Part shown: positions 33,988-44,073 of the stretch, one piece after another | Numbering within the stretch: the first letter of the stretch is position 1 | Layout of the letters: each line of letters begins with the position of its first letter | NCBI GenBank assembly: GCA_009760855.2 | Contig: WPIO01000023.1 | Coordinates: 4,943,501-5,007,500 of the forward strand | Source: Cristatella mucedo | Lineage: Eukaryota > Bryozoa > Phylactolaemata > Cristatellidae | DNA length: 64,000 nucleotides | Reading direction: 5' to 3' | Made by a program: the position numbers and the translations under genes | Notes under the pieces: model-generated | Told to the model about the DNA's origin: nothing | Database searches by the model: none | Seen by the model: the letters and a program-made list of their open reading frames with translations, nothing else

Positions 33988-35110
33988 TCTGTACAGTTCC
34001 CGGAGAGAACCAAATCTCCATCCAGGTCCTATATAACTTGCTGCAATAACCGAGTAATAAGAATATAAGTCAGCTGTATTAGAGTCGACTGTATAGGGCT
34101 GGTCTTATCATCGTTAAGCTTCAGGAAATTAAAGGCTACTAAAGTGTGAAGGTGATCAATGCAGGCAGCAAAGGAATTAAGAGAGTTGGTGGGGAACACG
34201 GTTTTGAAGGGTTAAATAATAGGTTGAGTTGGCTGTCATCGATGCAGAAATAAAAGTCAGAGTGCGTTTGACAATGGCGTTGGCCAGAGTGCAAGTATAG
34301 ATTGTGAATTTGGGGCTTAAGACCAAAGTCTGAGGGACCCCATACTTTAAAGGCTCCCGAATGACTGACAGCCATCTGTATCTACACTGTTGATATCAAT
34401 CACTGAGGTAGGACCTAACCGAGTTTTGAATTGTGCCAACGACGCCTTGGCATGCCGAGTGGCACTCCCAAAAACAGAATGTGGTGGTTAATTGTGATTA
34501 ATGCTGCTGAGAGATCTAGGCGAACTAACCAATCAAAGGCCCTACCCCAATCAGCATCGTTCACAAGATTGCTGTAACCTTGTAGTAAAGCAGTTTCTGG
34601 GGCACCGTTTAATGCTATATCTCGATTAGAACTTGCTAGCAAGATCTGGTGAACTGGTGTAATCAATTTGCTGCTGGGCCACCACTGGGTCAAGTGCCAT
34701 GGACATTACTGGCACAAGGAAGACTGGACTTGAGTTACTTAGGTCCTCGAGGTCTCGTCGGCTTTTTAATGAGTGGCCTGGTGATAGCAGATTTCAGAGG
34801 GCCGGTGACTTTGCTGGTTACCAGAGAAATATTGACAATATTTACTAAGGTGGGCAGTAGCAGGCCAATGTGCCCCATAAAGACAACTGTTGAAACAGGG
34901 TTAAGAGGTCTAGTGCTCCTCTTAGCATTAGTATTGGTTTTTTTGCATGCTTACATTTAGTTTTTCTGGTTTTCTTTATGTCAGCAGTAAACCGAATCTG
35001 GTAAACTGCATCAGAGGGCAGGGATGGACCTGTCATTAGTCCAAAGATATGAACTCGTCTGTGACTTTGGCTGGCCCCAGTGGTGGTGTAGCATTGCATC
35101 AAGGATGGGT
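33988..35110 (-). mobile_element. Old LINE with reverse transcriptase palm remnants
   Basis: On the minus strand LDLSAALITINHHIL (compare the usual DLSAAFDTIDH) is followed by FYFCIDDSQLNLLFNPSKPC, the catalytic-motif region with CIDD for YADD. A LINE A-type tail lies at 33988-34055. Many stops and frameshifts mean it is dead. It parallels the copy at 39830-41030. Confidence 0.8.
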
Positions 35111-35391
35111 TGCGGTTCGAAAGATCAAGCGGAAGGGAATGCAAGTTTGCTTCCGACAGCATCCACGTCAGAGACATTTGGTTCTGGACTTCAAATGTAA
35201 TTTTTGACTGTCAAAACGCGATTTTTTTTCTTTAGAGAGAATGAAATCTGCATAAGATATAATGTGCAGAAATGGGACGACAATAGGGGTCGACAGGACA
35301 CAATCGCCGGTGAGAATTTGCTTAAGAGTGTGGCCTTTTGTCGCATGTAGGAGTGTGAACGTGAGCATGGGGGGCCGAAAAGAAAACGTGC

Positions 35392-35530
35392 TTAAGCACG
35401 TTGAAGAAGATCGTCTTCAGAATCAACACTAGCTTTCAAGATTCCTTTGAGTATGCACCGATACTCGTTGAGATTATTTTGACAGGCGTTACGGTGCCGT
35501 TCCAATTCGGCTGCCGGTTTGGTTTGGCAG
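35392..35530 (-). CDS. Candidate alternative last exon of the gene
   Basis: The acceptor CATGTGCTCCACAG precedes 35530. The first base completes an AG-ending codon, so it joins exon 3 in phase (AG + C = Ser), and 45 further codons run to TAA at 35394-35392. The peptide reads like real protein: CQTKPAAELERHRNACQNNL, then YRCILKGILKASVDSEDDLL. If used as the last exon the protein would be 434 residues and exons 4-5 would belong to a second gene. A weak internal donor (GA/GTATCG) could instead make it a 66-nt cassette exon in frame with exon 4. No polyadenylation signal is evident downstream. Confidence 0.4.
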
Positions 35531-35957
35531 CTGTGGAGCACATGCGCAAAGCAGATGCCTCGATATACCAACCACCAAAGGTAGGTAGATACCTGTAAGC
35601 TCCTGCAAGAGTGTAACCAAATCGCTCTTAGGGGTGATGTAGAACCGATGTGACAGTGGGTGTGGCCTAGCCTGTGAAAATGTGAGTGGCAAGTTGTCAA
35701 AAGAAATTAGCTTTTTGAGCACACGTGTATGCAAAAAAAGGCATGGTATCGCTGAATATGTATGCGACAGAAAGATAAATAGAGTGCTCTGTTCAACACA
35801 GGAGTAGCTTAAGAAAATTACTGCCATATTCTACATAGCATAAGAAAGAGAAGTAATAAGTTCGTGCAAAGTTCGTTAAATAAGTTAAGTTAAATAAGTT
35901 CGTTCAAAATATGCCTTCAACAAATTCAAAAAATTAAATTTCAAATTAAAAAATATG
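35531..35957. other. Unassigned intronic stretch
   Basis: No supported feature. Confidence 0.35.
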
Positions 35958-36061
<104 letters not shown>

Positions 36062-36355
36062 TGAAGCCATATTTTGCAAGAACGTTTTATCGCATGAGTT
36101 GTGGCACGAACTTGGCAGTTTGGCTTGAACTTTGAGCACCGCAGGGCATGCTGGTTCTGGGCCCCCAGCTTCTCGGGCTATTTTGCTGTCTGCTTGGCAC
36201 CTGATGCCCGGGTTGGCTATTGCACGTATTGCAGTTATCTGTACTGTTGCTGGTACTATTGCTATCACTGCTTCGACCCATGTACATGCTAGTTGAAACT
36301 GCGACTGGATGGAGGCCTGCCACTAGACACGAGTGCAGAAGCATTCGCCTTGCGT

Positions 36356-36420
36356 TTGGACGATTGCACAACTTCTGGCATAGAATCCAGTGCTCTACCG
36401 ATGAGACTACCGAGAGCCCG
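36356..36420 (-). pseudogene. tRNA-like fragment
   Basis: On the minus strand, a D-arm and A-box-like TAGTCTCATCGGTAGAGCAC is followed by CTGG and CCAG, which can form an anticodon stem. The T arm (GTTGTGCAATCGTCC) is degraded at the B box. It is a tRNA pseudogene or the head of another SINE; the cloverleaf is not intact. Confidence 0.45.
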
Positions 36421-37137
36421 CCTTTCCAAAGCACTCAACGGGTGTCTTAAATAAAACCCTCGATTCAAATCTCATCTTATGGATTTGAGGTGAGCCCTGT
36501 TGTCAGTACACGCATCTGTACTTAATTTCAATCGAATGGCAAGCTGCGGCAATCGAGTCTAGAGCAGTCACAGACCATCACAGACCAGAATCTGCTGCTT
36601 GACTTCCACGCATCCAAGCAAATGGGAATAACTCTCCTAAAGCGGTCTGCTGCAAGGATGCACGATATACCAGTCATGCCCAAGGCAAGACGGCAGCTTA
36701 CAACGGCTTGGGCCAACAGTAAGAAAGCAAACACAGATTATCCCGAGCCTGTGTACCCTAGCAAAAGTAGGTGAGAGACTGGGACGGTGCCTTGCAGTCA
36801 ACTCCGTGGTTCTTGTTGTTTACTGTGGCACTATTGCACCTTTGCTATAAAAAATATACAAATCCAACACAACTTTTCAAAGCTGAAACCGCTCGATCTG
36901 CTGACACATGAAGCGAGGGATAGTCTAAAAGCTACTCTCAAGTTGAAACGACTTGGTAGATCAAGATCAGTAAGCACTCAACTTACAGGAGAATTATAGT
37001 AACATCAAACAGGCTACGTCGGGGTGTAGAATATGTCAATGCACAGCCTTCAAGCCTAGTGATGTGCTCAGAGTCTGCGACGGATAATTTTCTGCTCATG
37101 CAGGTATTGAGCGATTACACGGATCACACAAACCCAC
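36421..37137. other. Unassigned intronic stretch
   Basis: No supported feature. Confidence 0.35.
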
Positions 37138-37375
37138 CTCTGCTGACGAGCGGCCTTGACACTGGATGGACTGGACAGCTGACACGGCTTCAAGAGGTCT
37201 TGCCAGCCACGTTTTTTCCGACTTCCTGCTGCCGATTCAGAGGCTGACGGCACGTCCACAACATGAGAAGACACTGGGCTTGAAAGCTTTGCCACGGTCC
37301 TGTGGTCGACGGCCGGAGGCTCTGGGCTAACACTACCACCACTCGAAGCAGCTACAGGAGAGGATTCGTACACCT
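37138..37375 (-). CDS. Unrecognised gene, exon 3
   Basis: The acceptor GATTGTCGTTTTAG precedes 37375 and the donor CAGAG/GTGGGT follows 37138. The exon needs one base from exon 2 and passes two bases on, exactly matching the CAG/GTCGGT donor of exon 2 and the acceptor of exon 4. It codes for residues 310-389: a Ser/Pro/Val-rich linker (VYESSPVAASSGG) and a basic patch, SRKKRGWQDLLK, that could be a nuclear localisation signal. Low complexity here is typical of a disordered linker. The lack of stops is modest evidence at this length; the phase match on both sides is the stronger argument. Confidence 0.62.
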
Positions 37376-37915
37376 CTAAAACGACAATCTACAGGTTCTC
37401 AAAGTTTTTGCATTGGTAGTCTTGATGGACAGCACCCATTGCAGAATCCGGGAGCTCACACAACACTTAGCTGCATGCAAAGGCGCGGGCTTCAAAGTTT
37501 GCTGGCAAACCAGGGAAAGAGCGGGGGGGGGGGGGAGAGACAGACAGAGAATTCTGAGCTTAGCAGCACCATGCCCTTCCCAAGTGCAAACAAGATGAAC
37601 ATTATCATTAATTGTACGGTTTACACAGATCAATCTCATCACTCGACAGCACATACCGGTCCAAGTGAGATAGTTCGACCCATTGCTGATCACGAAACAC
37701 GAAAAAGTTGGGTCTGTCTTGAATAGTGTAGCCTTTGTAGGTTCAGAAGCACTGAACACGGATACGATAAAAACTAATAGCTAGCGATTCTGTAATGCTG
37801 GAAAGCATTTCAGTTTTCTAGTTAAGTGTTCGTTACGGTGTGAACTAAAATCAGATTTGAAAATTGTTCAGCGCTCTGCATAATCATTATGATAATTGAG
37901 TCGGACGTGCTAACA
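37376..37915. other. Unassigned intronic stretch
   Basis: Contains a G-rich run at about 37523-37537. Nothing else is supported. Confidence 0.35.
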
Positions 37916-37919
37916 GCAG

Positions 37920-38520
37920 ATGCCATGTTGTTCCGAGCCCACTTGACATGCTCTCAAAAACTGGTGTGGTCGTCTAATGGAAGGTCTTTTTAGAGCATAA
38001 TATCTAGATTTCTTGCAGATTCAACAGGAGATAAGCTGACAGAGCCGATTGTGAGTGTTGACCTTTTCCAATTTCAGAATCACACTTAGTTTTCCCATAA
38101 CTGGCAGTTTTGGTTTTATCACCATTCAGTTTAAGAAATTGTTTGCCTTCCATGTGCAGATGTCATCAATACTTGCAGCAGCAGCAGAGAAGGAAAGAAT
38201 TTGATGCACTGGAGGGCTGGGATGGACCGTTGCAATGGTATAACAGAGTGTTATCTGCAAAGAAATGAAAGCCTAAGTTGTACCTGGCAATTGCATTGGC
38301 AAGAGGAAGAGCAAAAACCATGAAAAGCATGGGCCGGGCACAGAGCGCTAAGGTAGCCATTTCACAAACAGATAAGCTTAACAGAAAGATTACCGGGGCT
38401 CTGCAATATAATCAAAAGAACTTAAATGTAGAACACATCTCCATGCCCAGTTCTAACTTGCAGATGCTTCTTTTAAGTAAGCAAGTGAACTGGATAAGAG
38501 AGATTTCCCGTCTGTCATGC
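37920..38520 (-). mobile_element. Old LINE reverse transcriptase fragment
   Basis: The minus-strand frame 38360-38166 reads LPLANAIARYNLGFHFFADN, then CNGPSQPSSASNS, which is the catalytic region with FADN for FADD. It is interrupted and inactive. Confidence 0.75.
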
Positions 38521-38599
38521 TAACACGAACACTGAAGTCTTGCTTTATTAGCGGCAAAATACACGACATCAACCTGTCTTTAAATTAAAAGTCGATTCG

Positions 38600-38672
38600 G
38601 ATAAGCAGTAGTGGCAGCCGTAAAAACTCTTCTGTCACTATATAAATGAGGCTGTTAAACCATCTAAGCTTT
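38600..38672 (+). mobile_element. SINE-1 3-prime fragment
   Basis: GTGGCAGCCGTAAAAACTCT and GAGGCTGTTAAACCATCTAAG match the family body and tail. The head is missing. Confidence 0.7.
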
Positions 38673-39829
38673 ATCGATAGTTGGACTCTCACATCTGGCT
38701 TCGGAGGTCGTCGATTCAGACTTCCTGGCAACAAAAACGGCACACCCTTCCTCTTTCTATTCCACAATAAAATTCTGAGGTGTTACAATCCTTTAGAAGT
38801 CCAGCTTGCAGTTCAGCTACACACCCTTTCCCGATTAAGGACTCGGCATCGATGGACCAGAAGTCACGGGCAGCTGGCCCCAAGCAGGACGTGGCAGACC
38901 AAACTCGATGCAGGGGTGGAGATGTTGGGTGAACCGATTGGTTTAGCCTAGCGTAGTTTAGCAAAATGAAGGTTTGACCAGGGCCAACTCGTCGCATGTA
39001 CAGGCTGACTTTGGGTTGAGTGGCAAGGCATTACATCGGAATAAAAAGACAGCAGTCGAAAGCAGGTTAAGGCTGCTACCACGGGGGGGGAGCAAGGGCC
39101 CGGGCAAACAACGGTCGCTGCGAGCACCAAGCACACTGCTGGTGAGAAGCCTGACTTTGGGGTCAGCAGCTAACGCTACATTTTTGGATCGGTAGGGGTT
39201 GAGTACCTATGCCCTCTCATCCCGTCCGTCCCAGCTAGGCGGGGCTGAGCTAATGCCAGGCTGGTTTAGATTGGCACGGTTGACTCTGGGTAAATAAATT
39301 AAAGGTTAGCTTACTCGGCAGCCTGATTTCACATTGCTGAAGAAGAGTCGCGGCAGCTGTCACACCCACTTGCAGAGGGCAACAAAGAATGGCTAATCAT
39401 GGGTCGTAAAGAGCAAGCACATTACTCCTAAGCTAAGACAAGGGACCATTAAGACCCTGGGTCACTCACTGATGCTTGACTGCTGGTGTAGGCGGGCTGT
39501 GGCAGGACTCGAAGCCAGGTACTGAAAACTAGAAATAGAGATGGCTCTAGCGTGAAATCAGGGCAATAACCACATGCACTTTAAAAACCACAAACACTGC
39601 TTAGACCAGCATGTAGAATCACACAAAGGACATTTAAGACCAACTGTTCCTTGGAATGCTGGTTAGTAACATGCACTAAAGTGTTCACAATTAAGGACGA
39701 AACTCATACATGAACTTAGCGACGCCTGACTGAGGGGCAGGAAATTTTATTAGAGGAACAGATGCATTTGAATTATTTCAATTTAGTGCTTGGAACGCCG
39801 ATATGATTGAAACGTCAGAAATGGGTGAT
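38673..39829. other. Unassigned intronic stretch
   Basis: No supported gene or repeat. Confidence 0.35.
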
Positions 39830-41030
39830 ATAAGAGCACACTGGAAGAACAAGGTCTTATGGTGGGCTGGTGCTAACGACTGAAGCAACGTGTTGGCCAG
39901 AAAGAGATTCTTGAAGTCGATGCAGTGCTTGATCGGGAGCTAGTGAAACTCGACCAGGAGTGGTGTGATACACCAGCTATGCCGTTTACAACAGACGCCG
40001 GCTTGAAATTGGGGGCAATGATCTCATTTAATGACAAGCATCTTTGGAATAGGTTGCCCAGATTATGGGCTTAGTTATTGGAGTGATGCTAAATTTTCAA
40101 TTTGAGGTGAGACTAGGCTGACGTATATCTAATGTATTGGTATTATTTTCATTAAGCTTCAGGAACTTGCTGGCCATCCAAGGGCAAATATCGTCGATGC
40201 AGGCTGCAGGGGAATTTCGTGAGGCCGAAGAGAGGCAAGACTTATTAGGGTCACGTGTATAACCAAAGCTGATTTTCAAACACATAGAAATGAAAGCCGA
40301 GATTGTGTGTGGCAATGACATGGCCAGATGGACGGTACAGATAGCAAAACAATTTGAGGCCTAATGATGGAACCATAAGTTACCTTATACTTAAGGGCTC
40401 TAAAATAATACTAGCTGAGTTAACAGCCTCTCTTGTGTAGAAACATAACATCCTTTACGGCTATCATCACAGCTTGCAGCAGCAATAATGGATCGCCCAC
40501 CACAGGATTCGAACCCACGACCTCGGGATCGAGGTCCTAAAAAGTAACCGCCTAACCTAGTGAGCCATCACGGCTATAGGGATGACCGACAGCCACTTAC
40601 ATCTACACTATTGACATCTTTCATAATAAGCTAAACTTGACCCAGTTTACCACTGTGTCAGTGAAACCAATGTACGTGGTGAGGGGCTCTAGAAGGATCA
40701 GATAGTCAATTGTGCTAAATGCTGCAGAGAGATCTAGGAGCTTATAGAGAGGTCCTAACATGATCAGCATTTTTCCGATGATTACTGTAAACCTGCAACA
40801 ATAGTTTTTTTGGAAATGTAACTCTCTAAATTCCAACTGGAGCTTGCTAGCAAGATCTGATAACTGATTGAATAATCGTTTTTCGGCTGATCCAAAATTC
40901 TCTCAAGTTATGGGACCGAAGCCAATCCAGTGCCAGTGCTACCCAGGCGAGATAATTAGGCACTCAAGAAGGACTTGGTAATTACTAGCATCAACCGCTG
41001 CAGACAGAGCAGGCAGAACTTGGGAGACAC
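39830..41030 (-). mobile_element. Old LINE with nested SINE-1
   Basis: On the minus strand LLDLSAAFSTIDYLILL (40836-40621 frame) lies upstream of IDDICPWMASKFLKLNENNT (40321-40097 frame). Both are reverse transcriptase segments, with a SINE-1 between them. The sequence parallels 34070-35110. Confidence 0.8.
40411..40575 (-). mobile_element. SINE-1 copy, near full length
   Basis: On the minus strand: AGCCGTGATGGCTCACTAGG, A box, partial palindrome, B box GGGTTCGAATCC, body and end AACTCAGCTAG. The parallel LINE at about 34340 is uninterrupted at the same place. Confidence 0.92.
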
Positions 41031-41744
41031 TGCATAAGTCAGCAGTGCTCACAAGGTCTCTATAAACTGGCAGCTGACTCAGTGAAGTGATTAGCTCTAA
41101 ACCTTCATCCAGCCATACATTTGCATGAATTCATGCCGATGAAGGGTGCCCTATAGACATTTGGCTTGACTATAACAGTTTTTTTAGGCTACTGATCCTG
41201 GCAACACAACAGATCACTTCTTCTGCAAGTCAAATAGACGAGTCTGTATGATTTATGCCCATAACATTTGTTCATCCAATGTGCACAATCCAGATGTGAT
41301 CTAGTTTGAACCGGGAAACTCATCTTCTGACTTGCAGCAGTATCGATGAGGTACTATCGTGTAACAGGAACATTTGAAGTAATTCACAGGAGCAGTCAGT
41401 GAACAGTCTGTGAGTGGCCCACAATCGAACCCACTACCGGTCCAGATCAGGCCAGCAATAGACAGCAGCCAAAACCTTTATTATAGGGCGACAACAGATT
41501 GCTAAGCAATCATAGCCGAAATAAACTGGAGTGCACTCGTGTTCCGTGCATGAGCCCACTTACACCGTGATCAAATTGGCATAAAAAAATGTATTACAGT
41601 GGGATTATCTATGGCACACATCGATTAGAGCATTTAAAAAACTGTCAACTAATCTTGTCCCTTTTGCTGAAATAATAATAGCCTAATCACCTCTCTTGTT
41701 GCCAACACTTTGCATACATGGTGCACACAAGAACGCAAGCACGC
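41031..41744. other. Unassigned intronic stretch
   Basis: No supported feature; the left part may be old LINE sequence. Confidence 0.35.
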
Positions 41745-42485
41745 ACTCTTGATCTCAAATCAAAAATGCATTCGTGACATCTCGTCTCGACTTCTGCAAC
41801 TCACTGCTTACTAGCCTACCAGCATGTGCAATCAGGCGATTGCAGCTTGTGCAAAACTCTGCAGCTATGCTTGTCTGTCGTGACCGTAGCAGTTCCCACA
41901 TCACACCACTTCTCGCCGATCTGCACTGGCTACCAGTCATGCAACGGATCGAATTCAAGGTTTTGTTGCTCACTTTTAGGTCCCTTCATTCTATGGCTCC
42001 AGTCTATCTCTCCGACATACTCCCCCATCAGGCCAACCATCGTACCACCAGCTTTTCGGAATCCAACAGTCTACAAATACCTCGTACAAACCTTAAATCC
42101 TTTGGAGACCGTGCATTTAGTTCGTATGCTCCCAAAGCCTGGAACTCCCTCCCGACCTGCATCAGAACATCCCCTGACCTGACCACAATTAAAAGGAACT
42201 TAAAAACACCTATTTAGGACAGCATTTAGTGGGTCCCTGTGATTCGTCCTTCACGTGCTTATACGTGCTGACACTGTGCATGCTGCCACTAACCACATTT
42301 GCATGCTGACCCTGTGCATGTCACCCCTAACCATGTTATTCATTTTTTTTTGTTTTTTCAAGCATGATTTTACTTACCATTCAATTGCATTTCCCTTTGC
42401 AGCAAATGTAAAGCGCCTAGAAAGAGATTAAGTTCTCTGAGGGCGCTTTATCAAGTACATTATTATTATTATTATTATTATTATT
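41745..42485 (+). mobile_element. LINE A, 3-prime 740 bp, well preserved
   Basis: The frame 41774-42217 carries TSRLDFCNSLLTSLPACAIR, LADLHWLPVMQRIEFKVLLL, YLSDILPHQANHRTTSFSES and NLKSFGDRAFSSYAPKAWNS, then the 3-prime untranslated region and an (ATT)n tail. It lacks the catalytic palm, so it is a 5-prime-truncated copy. Confidence 0.93.
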
Positions 42486-43161
42486 AAATCTTGCTGCTGA
42501 AAATGTGCGTACAAGTGTCAGTCGATCAGCCTTTTCACCCATTCAAAAAAATAGGCCCGCCCCCCCCCGTGGAAAAACACCGTGAATCTGCCCTGAAGGC
42601 ACTGCTTATAGAACCTTTGAAATCGCTATATAAGCCTGGTACTCCCCGCCTCACCGAAACTAAACTGCCATCCAAAAAGAATAAGCTACTCGGGGGGGCA
42701 GGGATTAAAAAGGTATTCGGCAAAGGAAAGGGCCTAAGTGGCTATATCAGTCTGGCCCATCTCTACAGCCCAGCTAATACAAAACGTACATGGATTGTAT
42801 GGTTTCTCTAATGGGCATAACATCCATAGAAGCTCAAAATAGGAACAATAGCCCTAAACCCTAAATCTATCCGAGTATGTATGTATGTATATAAATGTGT
42901 GTGTGTGTGTGCGCGCACGCGAGCACGCATTATTTAACAAAATATGCATAAACACATTACTGATTCATGCATACCAACAAAACCCTAAGAGGCCATTCTC
43001 TGTACATGGGCATAGTGGCTATAGCAGGATCCATATAACCAGAAAGAGATGTCAGCAAATTAGATGTTCAGCTAGACCCAGTAGGAGGCTTAAACCACTC
43101 AGCCTCCTTCCCCGACCTGCACCCTTGATCGCAGCATATCAAACCAGCAGTATTTACCGAC
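42486..43161. other. Unassigned; short open frame and telomere-like repeats
   Basis: A 106-codon plus-strand frame (42491-42811, with PFHPFKKIGPPPPVEKH) matches nothing I know and has no splice or start support. CCCTAAACCCTAAA occurs at about 42852-42866, similar to the interior of the element at 49114-49695, so a related mobile element is possible. Confidence 0.3.
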
Positions 43162-43913
43162 CTGACGGTTCGGACTTAGCCGGCGACCCATGGCCAAGCG
43201 CCGATGACATCGACTGCTTCCACTTGTCCCACTCCGATTGGACTTCCTGCTTGAACGACTCGACAGCACCAGCATCTGCCCCTACGATGCACCGAGCCCA
43301 CGAGAAGGGATCAACGCTCGGCGGGAGATCGACGACAATGACGTTAGAGGCCAGCTTGACGTCGACCAGCGAAATCATTTCCGTTGACAGATCGAAGCAG
43401 TAATCCCGCCCTGCCTTTACACACAGAGCATTCAAAAAGGCAGCTTCGGTCACAGTGATACGCAATATATTCCTGCGATCAAGTGCCTGTGCGAAGCTTT
43501 TGTCTGCACTGCTGCTGCTACGGCTACCGCTGGCTCGAGATCCTTCACAATCGTCGGCATCGGGACCAGCCAGGGGTCTCTCTGCAGCCAGAATAACGAC
43601 CGTGAGAGGCACCCAACGCACTTGATTCCTCCAGACGTACGGGCAGATGGTGTCGTTGATTTGAAGCCAGCCGCCTCCCAGTGTAAGACGTCGGTCCTGT
43701 GACACTGGCATTATGCAGTCGCGTACAATGTCATAAAAGTCCATTAAACTTGGCAGCTCCACGACCACGTCATTCGTGGTGAAGGATGTCTGTCCATAAA
43801 GGAAGTCGTTTTCTGCGTTGGTCTCATTCAGCAGGGCAGCCTCTGCCGGTGTGACATATAAGCTCCAGCATTTACGCCCAGTCATTAATGTTGGTGGGAT
43901 GACATTAGGATAT
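43162..43913 (-). CDS. Unrecognised gene, exon 2 (duplicated module)
   Basis: The acceptor AACCTGTTTTCAG precedes 43913. The donor CAG/GTCGGT follows 43162; a second donor 4 bases downstream (TCG/GTAAAT) would skip exon 3 in frame to exon 4. The first base completes Arg59 of exon 1. It codes for residues 60-310. Two related modules are visible: TPAEAALLNETN (about 81-91) followed by DVVVELPSLMDFYDIVRDCI (107-126), and TVTEAAFLNALC (about 212-223) followed by NVIVVDLPPSVDPFSWARCI (249-268). A Ser-rich acidic linker lies between (about 175-200), and an amphipathic EWDKWKQSM segment near the end. No family was recognised. Confidence 0.72.
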
Positions 43914-44008
43914 CTGAAAACAGGTTAGACGTCCAGAGGTTAAGCAATGACAGAAGCACCACTTAGGTCTGTCTGAATGCACAGTGGCTTCACACGAGTG
44001 ACCACCGT

Positions 44009-44010
<2 letters not shown>

Positions 44011-44070
<60 letters not shown>
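44011..44070 (+). repeat. (CT)n microsatellite
   Basis: A pure CT run of about 60 bp, about 100 bp upstream of exon 2 in gene orientation. Confidence 0.95.
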
Positions 44071-44073
<3 letters not shown>

